From NCBI GenBank assembly GCA_965218945.1, contig OZ244718.1, forward strand, positions 62,001 to 126,000: a stretch of DNA of 64,000 nt, in the 5' to 3' direction. This document shows positions 56,028 to 64,000 of the stretch, in pieces. Each line of letters begins with the position of its first letter. The stretch's first letter is position 1. Source of the stretch: DAOUJW01 sp965218945 (GTDB taxonomy: Bacteria > Chloroflexota > Dehalococcoidia > Lucifugimonadales > UBA2985). Under the pieces are notes generated by a model. The model did not search any database, was not told the origin of the DNA, and saw nothing but the letters and a program-made list of their open reading frames with translations. The position numbers and the translations under genes are program-made.

Positions 56028-56076
56028 CCACCACACTGGACGAAATCGAGAACTTTTGCGTTGAGGTTCGTGGTGG
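56028..56076 (+). repeat. Dispersed repeat B
   Basis: CCACCACACTGGACGAAATC, GAGAACTTTTGCGTTGAGGT. Confidence 0.55.
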
Positions 56077-56155
56077 ATATCTAGCTCTAGCCAGTTCGAA
56101 CCAAATAAAGCAGGCGAGTCACATGATGGACTTTACGCCATCGCCCTTTGGGGAT

Positions 56156-56320
56156 TGGTCTTCACCCCGAAAACTGGTCCAGTCGGAGTGTCAGTCTTGT
56201 GGGATGATCACCCACAAGAAGGAGGGTCATTTCTTGAAGAGTTCCCGCCATACGTCGGAGCAGATGGCCTTCGCTCTGGACGGCAGTTTGTACGCCTTCG
56301 CCGATCCGCAAGGAAGATAG
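56156..56320 (+). mobile_element. IS3-family left-end relic with orfA stub
   Basis: A tip TGGTCTTCACCCCGAAAACT is followed by TCTTGTGGGATGATCAC and, after GGAGGG, a frame starting TTG AAG that encodes KSSRHTSEQMAFAL. This is the start of an IS3 OrfA (HTH domain, EQI/M-x-x-AL). The relic at 57913-58056 has the same layout in the opposite direction. The element is not complete. Confidence 0.65.
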
Positions 56321-56594
56321 CCATTCTCTACGACGGCCGTTGATGGCCTGAGATAATCCGCCGCGGTTGAATCGCCGTGTACTTTGTGTGCGGATGCGAA
56401 TACAATCGATCTGCATGACCAATTCTGAGCTCATGAGGAGGCCCAAGCACTCTGGGACGAGTGGGAGCGGTAGTCACTGGAGGCTGAGAGCATCGATATA
56501 CGGCCAAATGGGCTCAAGGACGACCGAGCAGGCTGAATGGTGAACTTGCCGCTACAAGGGAGGACCAGGTAGTACCAAGGACGGCGTATCAGGA

Positions 56595-56804
56595 ATGTTG
56601 ATTGGCGTCGATGAATCCAATAATGAGCTGGCTCTCGAGGAAAGCACAATTGCATTTGAAGCAGAATCGGAGGTCGAACAAAACAGAAACTCCTATGATC
56701 TGGGCGATAAGTGGGACGATGAGCGTATCACAAGAGCGGTGGATGAGCGTGCATTTGCTATAGTAGTGGATGGAGTGATCACGAAGTTGTATTCAACTTC
56801 ATGA
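56595..56804 (+). CDS. Doubtful small acidic hypothetical ORF
   Basis: 69 codons, acidic and soluble (ALEESTIAFEAESEVEQNRN). No family. It may be a fragment, as the 230 bp before it hold degenerate coding-like sequence (LEAESIDIRPNGLKDDRAG then stop). Confidence 0.3.
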   Translation: MLIGVDESNNELALEESTIAFEAESEVEQNRNSYDLGDKWDDERITRAVDERAFAIVVDGVITKLYSTS

Positions 56805-56832
56805 ACCTAGGGAGTCCGTAAAGGAGGGCGTC

Positions 56833-57723
56833 GTGCCTGTAGAGCAGAAGGCAGAGGCGATGGAGCGCATAGCGTCGCAGTCACAGGAAGTTGAGTGGCT
56901 GGGCAGCGGGTATGGGAGCGGGGCGGTTGTGGAGGGTCCCGTGTGGTGGAAGGAGGGAGGATACCTATTATTCAGCGACATCGGCAGTAACCAGAGGCTG
57001 AAATGGGCGCCTGGCGACGGCATCACCGTGTTCCAAGAGCCGACCAACAACGCAAACGGCCTCACTCGCGATCCACAGGGTAGGCTGATCGCCTGCGAAC
57101 ACGGAGCACGCCGCGTGACCCGGCAGGAACCCGACGGCAGCACTACGGTGGTGGCCAACAACTATCAGGGTAGGCGGCTGAACCGCCCCAACGACGTGGT
57201 GGTAAAGTCCGACGGGAGCATATACTTCAGCGACCCGGGAGCGCCAGACCCGAACCTGGACCTAGACTTCGCGGGCGTATACCGAGTTTCCCAGGACCTG
57301 GGGATGCTGACCCTGCTGGCCCGAGACTTCGTCATGCCCAATGGACTGGCCTTTTCCCATGACGAAGGCATCCTATACATAAACGACTCCCGCCGTGGGC
57401 ATGTACGGGCCTTCGACGTCCAGGCCAACGGCACGCTTGCCCTGGGGACCGACCGTGTCTTCGCAGATCTGAGAGGCGAGCGTCCTGGAGTGCCTGACGG
57501 CATGAAGGTCGATGTTGAGGGTAATGTGTATTGCGGTGGGTCTGGGGGCATATGGGTCTTCGACTCCTCAGGCAACCATTTGGGAGTCATCGTTCACGGG
57601 GCGGCGGCTACAACCAACATGGCCTGGGGAGACGAAGACTGGAGGACCCTGTATTTCACCACTCGTGATAGCCTGGGAAGGGTCCGGTTAGGCATACCGG
57701 GTATACCAGTGCCGGCGACCTAA
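56833..57723 (+). CDS. SMP-30/gluconolactonase-family lactonase
   Basis: 296 aa, GTG start chosen for the AAGGAGGG 6 nt before. A six-bladed propeller of the SMP-30 family. Metal-site residues are in place: Glu34 in VVEGPVW, Asn120/Asp121 in RPNDVVV, Asn170 in MPNGLAFS and Asp222 in VPDGMKVD. Members hydrolyse sugar or other lactones using a divalent metal. No signal peptide, so it is cytosolic. It is flanked on both sides by inward-facing IS3 left-end relics, which may have moved it. Confidence 0.9.
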   Translation: MPVEQKAEAMERIASQSQEVEWLGSGYGSGAVVEGPVWWKEGGYLLFSDIGSNQRLKWAPGDGITVFQEPTNNANGLTRDPQGRLIACEHGARRVTRQEPDGSTTVVANNYQGRRLNRPNDVVVKSDGSIYFSDPGAPDPNLDLDFAGVYRVSQDLGMLTLLARDFVMPNGLAFSHDEGILYINDSRRGHVRAFDVQANGTLALGTDRVFADLRGERPGVPDGMKVDVEGNVYCGGSGGIWVFDSSGNHLGVIVHGAAATTNMAWGDEDWRTLYFTTRDSLGRVRLGIPGIPVPAT

Positions 57724-57912
57724 ACAAAATCGGTCACACCTTCATCCGCAGAAGCGACTATTGGGCTCTGCGGGCGCATAGACGGCTAGTGTGGAGCCAG
57801 GGGTGTTTTCCGCGACTCCATGTTTTGCGTGACCTCTATCCGACCTCCATATTCTCTATGCAGGCATCCAGGAGACTGTATATCTCTCCGGTTTGGGATA
57901 CGTCTCAAATGT

Positions 57913-58056
57913 TCAACCAGCCTGCCTGAGCGCATAGGCGATCTGCTCCGCCGTGTACCGGGAACTCTTCCTCTTCATGGAATGCCCCTCCTTCCAATTT
58001 GTGATCATCCCACAAGACTAACACTTAGGCTGGACCAAGATTCGGGGTGAGGACCA
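57913..58056 (-). mobile_element. IS3-family left-end relic with orfA stub, inverted
   Basis: Read on the minus strand: tip TGGTCCTCACCCCGAATCTT at 58056, the same TCTTGTGGGATGATCAC internal segment, GGAGGGG, then ATG 57978 encoding MKRKSSRYTAEQIAYALRQA before TGA 57913. It is the mirror of the relic at 56156. It cuts the leucine-rich repeat gene next to it. Confidence 0.7.
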
Positions 58057-58604
58057 TCAGGAGAATGAATATGGGCAATGGGAGTCCAATCCCACTGTCG
58101 GCCTTCGACAGGCTGCCGACCTACAACAGCGCAGTTCTTCCCTAGGTCCCAGCGGATAGCGTTGAGCTGCGCCAGGTTTGCAACCTGGATCAGCCCACCG
58201 TCGTCGCTGTCGCAGTCGTTGGAAGTCTCCGCAGCGCAGATGACGACGCCCGCCTTGTTCCCGATGCCCCCCAGCCACGCTTGGAACGCGGCCTCCTTCG
58301 GAGCGCACAGCCCCGTGCCTTGCAGCCACAGAACATTGAGTGAACTCAGGCCGGTGAACGAGCCGGGCAAGGGACCGGAAAGACTCGAGTTGTCGTGGAG
58401 GTACAGGTTTGTCAGGCTGGGGAGGCTTGCTAGCTCCGGCGGTATCTCAACGGTCAGCTGGTTCCCCCAGAGGTCCAGCCATCTCAGGTTGGAGAGGCTG
58501 CCCAGCTCCGGCAGTATCTCGCCGCTCAACTGGTTTCCACCGAGGTCCAGCCATCTCAGGTTGGAGAGGCTGCCCAGCTCATCGTGGCGGAGCGGGAGCG
58601 GCAC
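58057..58604 (-). pseudogene. C-terminal part of a leucine-rich repeat protein
   Basis: It begins inside an LRR (LGSLSNLRWLDLGGNQLSG) with no signal peptide and has four plant-type LRRs. A C-terminal cap (LCAPKEAAFQAWLGGIGNKA) and a segment DSDDGGLIQVANLAQLNAIR, typical of secreted LRR proteins here, follow. It is broken at the IS3 tip at 58056. Its N-terminal side is fused to unrelated DNA (58610-58700) that on the plus strand reads as the end of another protein. Confidence 0.7.
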
Positions 58605-58609
58605 TGGCT

Positions 58610-60955
58610 CTACGGTGGTGCCGGAGACCTGGCGCGCCGGATGGGCCTGAAGCTGCTGGCCATTCTGTCCCTGGAGGGGCTCGCCCCGGACGTTCCATAG
58701 TAGCGGCGGTTGATAATCTCCTCCGCGACGGCCGCGTCATCCGGCACTGCGCTGTCCACAAAGGCTGCCTTGAGGTAGCACACGCCTTTGTCTATGCCGA
58801 TGCATCCTTCGCTGGGCACGAAGCCCCATATACGTAGATTCAGATTCGTGAACCCTCCACGGAATGTTTCCTCTCCGAGGTTGCTATACAGGTCCACAAA
58901 CATACCCTCGCCCAAAGTGTAGTTGCATCCGTGGTATTCGTAGTGACCATCTCGTCGAAAAGCCCGCATGAAATCGTACATGGTATTGAGATGCATGCAT
59001 GACGGCGAGACATAATCAGGCATATTGCCAGAAGTCCATGATGTGATGAATTCCGCTCCGCCTTCTACAATCCAGCTAGCGCCTGCTGCCCAATATGCGT
59101 GAGCTACCTCGTGCCTCACTATGTATTCAGAATCGCTTACCGAGGGATCGACCAGTACGAACGCCTCTCTGCCTCCGTGAGCGGGCGGACCACCACCGGG
59201 AAAGTTATGAATAAGAACAACGGCAGATCTCTGTGGGAATGGCAGGCCCATGAACTCCTCAGCTGCACTTACAGCCTCTTCCAAAAGATCCATCGTGCGG
59301 GATGCGGACACGCCGAAACGCAAGGTCCGGTCAGGCTCCAAGCCAGTCGGCCAGACAACTGACAAGGCGACCTCGCCAGCAAGGGGAAGAGTGATCAGCC
59401 GCTCCTCTATCTGAGTCTCACCGGATTCCAAAATAGCGCTCAACAGATCAGGCCGCTCCCGCATTCCGCCTTCTTGAAGCAGTTGTTGTGTTGAACGTAA
59501 GAGTGCGGCATCCGAAGGTCCGATGCTTCTCATGAACGGCTTATCCGGAATGGTCAGCACGTATTCCTCGTGCCATGGGTAGTCTTCTAAAGCCTTAATG
59601 TTACGCGCTGCGATCACCAACTGTTCGAAAGAGCGTATGGCGGATGATTCATATACAGTGAGACCGTCCGCCACCCACTGTTGGCGGACGACACTCTGAA
59701 ATATATCGGAGCCCAGATGTTCGAGTTTCCACAGAGACAGGATGCCTGAGGTTTCGGAAAGAGACACGCCATCCCGAATCCAGGGCAGACTCTCCAATCC
59801 GCTGGAGGACTCCGGGTTCCGCACTCGCAGATCGGCAAGAGCTACATCGCCTAAGTTGTCATCTGTGATTCCACCTTCCAATGCAGGATCGGATAGGAGT
59901 TGTCGTAACGGCGTCTCGCCATCCGTGTAATTTTTTCCGGCATCTGACGTTTCCCAAAGGATATCCAATATATCTTCATCATGTGGTTCGAGCGATTGCA
60001 GGAATGGCATCCGGAGAATAGTGTCCATGCCGTTGTCACTTTTTTCCGCGATATGTCTGACGAAAGTCGCCATGGTGTGGATTGAGCTCTCGACGGTGCT
60101 GAGCGAGTCGGTTAGCCAATGTTCAGTTTGGATATGTTGGTCCTTCATCCACGGCAACTCCAGGAATGCGCGCAGCGATTCGGGCGAACGGTCCGCCATT
60201 TCAACTAACCAATGGAGTGAATAGTGGTGCGAGGGTGCTCTTGAGGTTTGAATATCATTTGCGCTTAGCGCGGCTTCACGCATTATCTCTTGCACCCACG
60301 GGATCCTTCGAATCATCGCTGCGGCGTCAGGGCGGTCATGTTCCAGCACTAGAAGCAGAACGACTACTCTATCAATCTCCGTGATGCCGTCTTCGAGTAG
60401 CGGGTGCGACAGCAATTCATCCACGTCGCCCACATCGGGGTCAGTCAATCGCGCTAGGGCGCCTAGGACGTCACCATCCCCTCTATCCCCCCGGTCGACC
60501 GCCAGGAAGGGCATCGCCAGTAGCCGCAAGGCTAACGCCTCATCGCACAGAGCCAAAGTTATATATGGCTGGAGCGCGCCGGAATAGTAATTAAATCTCT
60601 GTGTGTACTCTTCGAATGCCACAGGCGCATACGCCGCAAACTCACGCATTCTCGGCCTCAGGGAATCATGCCACTCCGCAATAGTTGCCTCCTGTTCTTG
60701 CGTGATTGGCTGGGCCGCCGCCTGCTCGCATTGGCGTTTGGGCGTGGGGGTCGGCACGGCCGTGTATGTCGGGCACGGCGTGAGCGTGGGCGTAGGAATC
60801 GGCTCCGGCGTGGCAGTAGGGTCGGGGGCGAGCTTCGCTGTGGGCGTCGGGGCTGGCTCGCAAGCCAGTAGCAGCGTAAGCAGCGCCATCACGGCGAGCG
60901 CTGGCCAATGGATCCGGCGGACTGCCCGCGCCGCAGGGAGCATCGTCACGTTCAT
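58610..60955 (-). CDS. Lipoprotein zinc metallopeptidase
   Basis: 781 aa from ATG 60955 (GGGGGA upstream). The lipoprotein signal has the lipobox TLLLAC, then a Pro/Thr linker (TPTPTPK-like). A long alpha-helical region (about 70-530) of ARM/TPR-like character follows, then a gluzincin-type peptidase with HEVAH (615-619) and a downstream Glu in WIVEGGAEF. Motif plus Glu spacing fits M1/MA clan enzymes. It is probably attached to the membrane and acts outside the cell. The last 25 or so residues (after INRRYYG) may be foreign: the natural end could have been lost at the rearrangement junction near 58690. Confidence 0.85.
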   Translation of the reverse strand: MNVTMLPAARAVRRIHWPALAVMALLTLLLACEPAPTPTAKLAPDPTATPEPIPTPTLTPCPTYTAVPTPTPKRQCEQAAAQPITQEQEATIAEWHDSLRPRMREFAAYAPVAFEEYTQRFNYYSGALQPYITLALCDEALALRLLAMPFLAVDRGDRGDGDVLGALARLTDPDVGDVDELLSHPLLEDGITEIDRVVVLLLVLEHDRPDAAAMIRRIPWVQEIMREAALSANDIQTSRAPSHHYSLHWLVEMADRSPESLRAFLELPWMKDQHIQTEHWLTDSLSTVESSIHTMATFVRHIAEKSDNGMDTILRMPFLQSLEPHDEDILDILWETSDAGKNYTDGETPLRQLLSDPALEGGITDDNLGDVALADLRVRNPESSSGLESLPWIRDGVSLSETSGILSLWKLEHLGSDIFQSVVRQQWVADGLTVYESSAIRSFEQLVIAARNIKALEDYPWHEEYVLTIPDKPFMRSIGPSDAALLRSTQQLLQEGGMRERPDLLSAILESGETQIEERLITLPLAGEVALSVVWPTGLEPDRTLRFGVSASRTMDLLEEAVSAAEEFMGLPFPQRSAVVLIHNFPGGGPPAHGGREAFVLVDPSVSDSEYIVRHEVAHAYWAAGASWIVEGGAEFITSWTSGNMPDYVSPSCMHLNTMYDFMRAFRRDGHYEYHGCNYTLGEGMFVDLYSNLGEETFRGGFTNLNLRIWGFVPSEGCIGIDKGVCYLKAAFVDSAVPDDAAVAEEIINRRYYGTSGASPSRDRMASSFRPIRRARSPAPP

Positions 60956-61087
60956 ACGCTTTCCCCCTGGCAGACCCACGCCGCGTCCGGTGCGTCACTG
61001 CGACCCGCCACTTCATACTACGCGGGTTGACGGCGAACTGTCAAATACAAGTTAGAAATGCGTCAATTGTTACGAGTCAAAACTGAG

Positions 61088-61135
61088 CCACCCAACTGGA
61101 CAAAATCAAGAACCTTCGTGTTGGGGTTCAAGTTG
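61088..61135 (+). repeat. Dispersed repeat B
   Basis: CCACCCAACTGGACAAAATC, AAGAACCTTCGTGTTGGGGT. It lies 65 bp before the IS5 element. Confidence 0.6.
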
Positions 61136-61199
61136 GCGCTATAGGGTCCGCCCGTTCACCACATGTCACGGTACTGCTCGTCTACATGACCTTGGACTA

Positions 61200-62015
61200 G
61201 GGCGTGTTCACACAAAGCGAAGTGCGTCGAAGATGAGTGCAAATGAGATGAACCCAAGGAAGATCACATCAAGCTTCTCAAAACGTGAGAAGATGCGACG
61301 AAACCCCTTCAACCGCCGGACCAGCCTCTCTATTTCGTTGCGTCTCTTGTACATCTCTCGGTCGTACTCCCACGGATGAACCCTGGTGCTGAGGGGCGGA
61401 ACAACGGGAGTGAACCCCAAGGCCAATGCAAGCTGGCGGGTCTCATTGCCCTCGTATGCTCGGTCCATTAACAGGTACGGGTTCTGAACCTGCGATCCCA
61501 GCCGGCTGAGCAACTTGCGTCCTTCCGGCGCATCGTGAGCCTGTCCCGGTGAGAGGGAGGAGGTTATGGCTGTTCGAGCATCCGAGGCAACCATATGAAT
61601 CTTGGTGGTCCAGCCGCCCCGGGACTTGCCGATGGACTGCGGTCCGTTTTTTTTAACGCACCAGTGCCATCAGGATGCACCTTGACAATGGTGCTGTCCA
61701 TCGAGACCGCCTCCAGTTTGATGCGCACTATCTGTTCTCGTTGCAGGTATTCGAACACCCTGTCGAGCACCCCGTTCTTCGACCACCGGTTCATTCGAGT
61801 GTATACAGTGTGCCAGTTGCCAAACCGGCTGGGCAACCCCCGCCACTTGCACCCCTGCTCGGCGACATACAGCATGGCGTTCAGCACTTGAAGGTTGGAC
61901 AGCCTCACGTTGCCACGCTGAACAGGGAAGACTGGAGCTATGCGTTCGTACTGAGCTTCTGTAATTTCCATACCTGTATTGTATCAAATTCAGGTTGCTT
62001 TGTGTGAACAGGCCC
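61200..62015 (-). mobile_element. Intact IS5-family element (IS427/IS1031-like)
   Basis: 816 bp with 19-bp inverted ends (left GGGCGTGTTCACACAAAGC, right complement GGGCCTGTTCACACAAAGC, one mismatch). It is flanked by TA on both sides, the usual two-base target duplication. It encodes one transposase through two overlapping frames. Confidence 0.88.
61208..61971 (-). CDS. IS5-family transposase made by -1 frameshift
   Basis: Frame 1 from ATG 61971 (MEITEAQYERIAPVFPVQRG) contains the first Asp (VSMDSTIVKVHPDGTGALKK). Frame 2, ending at 61208, continues NGPQSIGKSRGGWTTKIHMV and carries the second Asp (LLMDRAYEGNE) and the Glu region (YKRRNEIERLVRRLKGF). The two join at a run of eight A (sense strand; T8 at 61647-61654), a known type of slippery site in this IS group. 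A -1 shift gives about 254 aa. An intact programmed frameshift is more likely than decay because the ends and both frames are intact. Confidence 0.87.
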
Positions 62016-62136
62016 TAGACCGCAACTACATTTGCCGAGAATTCATTTCTCGCGAACCTCTGGGGTTGCTACCTTGATGGCCTCAGCGACTGCGATCCAG
62101 CCGTCGTTGAAGGTGAAAATTCGGGCTGTACCCTTA

Positions 62137-62826
62137 CTATTCCGGCGCCAGCCCAAGGTGCTCCTGAAAGGCCCTGGCGCCTTGCGGCGTTACCTGCACC
62201 AAACGCGGGCCGGAGCCGGGCCGCAGCCATTCCATTGCGAAGTAATGCCTAGTGAGCGCTGCTCCGAGGGCGCCACCCAGGTGGTCCCGCTTGTCCGTCC
62301 AGTCCAGGCAGCGCCGAGCGAACATCCTTCGCTGTCGCCTTACCGCCTCCAAGTCGATGCCCAACCTGAAGCAGAATGCCTGCCCCTCTTCGGAGAGCAG
62401 AAATCCCTTCTCGTGGGGAGTCAAGTAGCCCTGGGAGACCATTACGCGAGCCAGCGACGACCCAAGCCGCCCCGCCAGATGGTCGTAGCAGGTTCTGGCG
62501 AGCTCTATTTCCGTAAGGGAGCGCGTGGGCGGCTTCTTTCGGCCTGGGAGCAACTCGTACATGGTTTCCACCACTTCTGAGACTCGCGGCTCGGAAATCC
62601 GGTAGTACCGATGCCGCCCGTTCCGCTCGAAACTCACAATACCCGCTTCCACCAGCCTGCCGAGGTGCGTGCTGGCTGTGTTGAAGGCCACGCGGGAGAT
62701 GATTCCCAGTTCCGTGGCCGAGCGAGGGTTGCCGTCCAGCAGCGCCTCAAGTATCCGTCTTCTGGGTGGAGAGGCCAGAAGAGCGGCCAGTCCCTCGATT
62801 GACTCGATTGATCTAGCTGCATCCAT
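62137..62826 (-). CDS. ArsR-like transcriptional regulator
   Basis: 229 aa. The N-terminal winged helix (about 8-80) shows LASPPRRRILEALLDGNPRS and NTASTHLGRLVEAGIVSFER with the wing RNGRHRYYRIS, as in ArsR/HTH_20 repressors. The C-terminal 140 residues are a ligand-type domain without the Cys metal site. It is divergent from an MFS transporter 75 bp away, so it probably represses that exporter and itself. Confidence 0.88.
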   Translation of the reverse strand: MDAARSIESIEGLAALLASPPRRRILEALLDGNPRSATELGIISRVAFNTASTHLGRLVEAGIVSFERNGRHRYYRISEPRVSEVVETMYELLPGRKKPPTRSLTEIELARTCYDHLAGRLGSSLARVMVSQGYLTPHEKGFLLSEEGQAFCFRLGIDLEAVRRQRRMFARRCLDWTDKRDHLGGALGAALTRHYFAMEWLRPGSGPRLVQVTPQGARAFQEHLGLAPE

Positions 62827-62901
62827 ATTTCGATGTTACTGGAATCATTGAATACTGTATACCCCTACAATTGCCTCAACCTTGTGTTGAGAGGTGGAAA
62901 C

Positions 62902-64000
62902 ATGCACGACAACCCCAACGCCCCGCGCCGTCCTATACTCATTATTTTCGCGAACGTGTCCTATCGGTGGTTGTTTTTCGCCGGCGTTATGGTGAACGTC
63001 GGCGTATGGGCGTGGCTCCTCTCAAGCAACTACATCGTATACCAGATAACGCAGTCGCCTTTCCTGGCGCAACTCAACGGCGTCGCCTTTGCCGTGCCGA
63101 ACCTGCTTATTGGCATCCTCAGTGGCGTACTTGCCGACAGCTTCGACCGGCGCAGGCTGCTTCAGGTGTCCTACCTCTTAAACGGCGCCGTCGCCCTGTT
63201 CTTCGCCTGGATGGTCTTGAAGTTCCACGTCGAGGCATGGCAGGTGATGGGAGCCACACTGATCATAGGCTCTGTGAACACCCTGGATTGGGCTTCCCGG
63301 TGGACTCTGGCCTCGAACGTAGTTGAGCGGCGGGTTCTCCCATACACCATGGCCTTGGAAGCGTCTTCGTTGATGGGTGGGCAGTTCGCGGGGCCTTGGT
63401 TGGCAGGGGCTCTTGTGGGCATCGCGCCCCTGGGGCATGTTGGAGTCGCTATCCCTCTTGCGGTAATTGGATCCCTGTTCCTGGCAGGGGCTCTTGTGAT
63501 GCTTAGGGTCACTCCCCTGGTTCCACAGGAGTTCAAAGCATTCGAGGTGCGGACGGTATGGGCCAGAACCGTTGAGGGGTTTTCCGTAGTTGCAGGAAAT
63601 CGCGTGGTTATCGGAACACTTGGCATTGCCTTCTTGGTCAACGCCTTTTTCTATTCCCATACGTCATTGATTCCAGCCTTCGCCAAGGACGTCTTGCGCG
63701 TAGGCCCGTCGCCAATGGGCCTTCTGGGAGGCGCGCAAGGAATGGGAGCACTGGTGGGGGCCACGTACATCGCCCTGCAGAGCGACATCCGCCGGAACTC
63801 AATCTACTTCATCGTGGGTTCCCTAATGACGTTGATCGGCCTGCTGGCGTTCTCCATCTCACGGTTTTATCCCATCGCACTGGGGAGCCTGTTCTTTGCC
63901 GGCCTTGGCCTTGGGGGGTTCTCCTCGATGCTCACAACGCTGACGCTCACCTCCGTCAGCGATGAGATGCGCGGCCGCGCCAGCGGCATGGTAAACCTCG
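62902..64000 (+). CDS. MFS transporter (partial, continues beyond the window)
   Basis: 366 codons from ATG 62902 (AGAGGTGG upstream) to the edge. Membrane segments repeat with MFS character. The signature loop between helices 2 and 3 is G-V-L-A-D-S-F-D-R-R-R-L-L (about 75-87), preceded by NLLIGILS. It resembles the ENTS/drug-exporter branch (MFS_3). The substrate is unknown; the adjacent ArsR-like repressor suggests a toxin or drug. Confidence 0.88.
   Translation, partial: MHDNPNAPRRPILIIFANVSYRWLFFAGVMVNVGVWAWLLSSNYIVYQITQSPFLAQLNGVAFAVPNLLIGILSGVLADSFDRRRLLQVSYLLNGAVALFFAWMVLKFHVEAWQVMGATLIIGSVNTLDWASRWTLASNVVERRVLPYTMALEASSLMGGQFAGPWLAGALVGIAPLGHVGVAIPLAVIGSLFLAGALVMLRVTPLVPQEFKAFEVRTVWARTVEGFSVVAGNRVVIGTLGIAFLVNAFFYSHTSLIPAFAKDVLRVGPSPMGLLGGAQGMGALVGATYIALQSDIRRNSIYFIVGSLMTLIGLLAFSISRFYPIALGSLFFAGLGLGGFSSMLTTLTLTSVSDEMRGRASGMVNL

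Noticed and set aside
150..62900. tRNA or rRNA genes, riboswitches, rho-independent terminators
   Set aside because: No cloverleaf, rRNA core sequence, known riboswitch core or clear GC hairpin with T-run was recognised in the intergenic regions by eye; short or weak ones could have been missed.
63171..63660. Minus-strand frames opposite the MFS transporter
   Set aside because: Translations lack any family and are Pro/Ser/Arg-rich; the plus frame shows MFS helices and signature loop.

Overview
The window looks like a chromosomal segment of a GC-rich, environmental Chloroflexota-type bacterium (Dehalococcoidia/SAR202-like). This is an inference from three things: giant secreted proteins built of fibronectin type III, Calx-beta and Ig-like modules, a GAF–histidine kinase–response regulator–winged helix fusion, and an ECF sigma/DUF4349 pair. 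No rRNA, tRNA or CRISPR array was seen.

Positions 1-24.0 kb hold three giant exported surface proteins on the minus strand: C (17910-23642), B (6470-17677) and A (1-5469, running off the window). A and C share a near-identical signal peptide and first FnIII domain and about 350 bp of 5' DNA. All three have a related leader with a short upstream ORF that contains a poly-C run (12, 11 and 9 C) close to the start codon. This is the most striking unexplained signal here: a candidate length-variable switch for a paralogous surface-protein family. Divergent from C, and sharing its promoter region, is an 802-aa one-protein phosphorelay (24015-26423), the obvious candidate regulator.

Positions 26.4-28.1 kb hold a small membrane protein and an NmrA/SDR-type NAD(P)-binding protein. 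A 12-codon copy of the start of the second lies in front of the first, a trace of an insertion or duplication.

Positions 28.4-44 kb are a defence-type island. It contains a DUF262/DUF1524-HNH protein (GmrSD-like), a 1703-aa DEDD exonuclease–RecQ–UvrD fusion, three small membrane ORFs, a single-chain type ISP-like restriction-modification enzyme, a HEPN–NB-ARC STAND NTPase, an XRE protein and a broken HEPN gene. Base composition differs from gene to gene (the DUF262 and STAND genes are AT-richer), which suggests assembly by separate transfers.

Positions 44-62 kb are a mobile-element scrapyard. There is an intact IS1182-family element and an intact IS5-family element with a probable -1 frameshift. 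Relics of IS3-family elements are scattered between genes, some as solo right ends and some as left ends with orfA stubs. A second unassigned dispersed repeat occurs in six copies. Between these lie ordinary genes (HAD hydrolases, S66 LD-carboxypeptidase, MazG-like, ECF sigma with DUF4349 protein, Mrr-like nuclease, SMP-30 lactonase, lipoprotein metallopeptidase) and truncated genes (LRR proteins, GNAT, SurE, transposases). The window ends with a divergent ArsR-like regulator and MFS exporter (partial).
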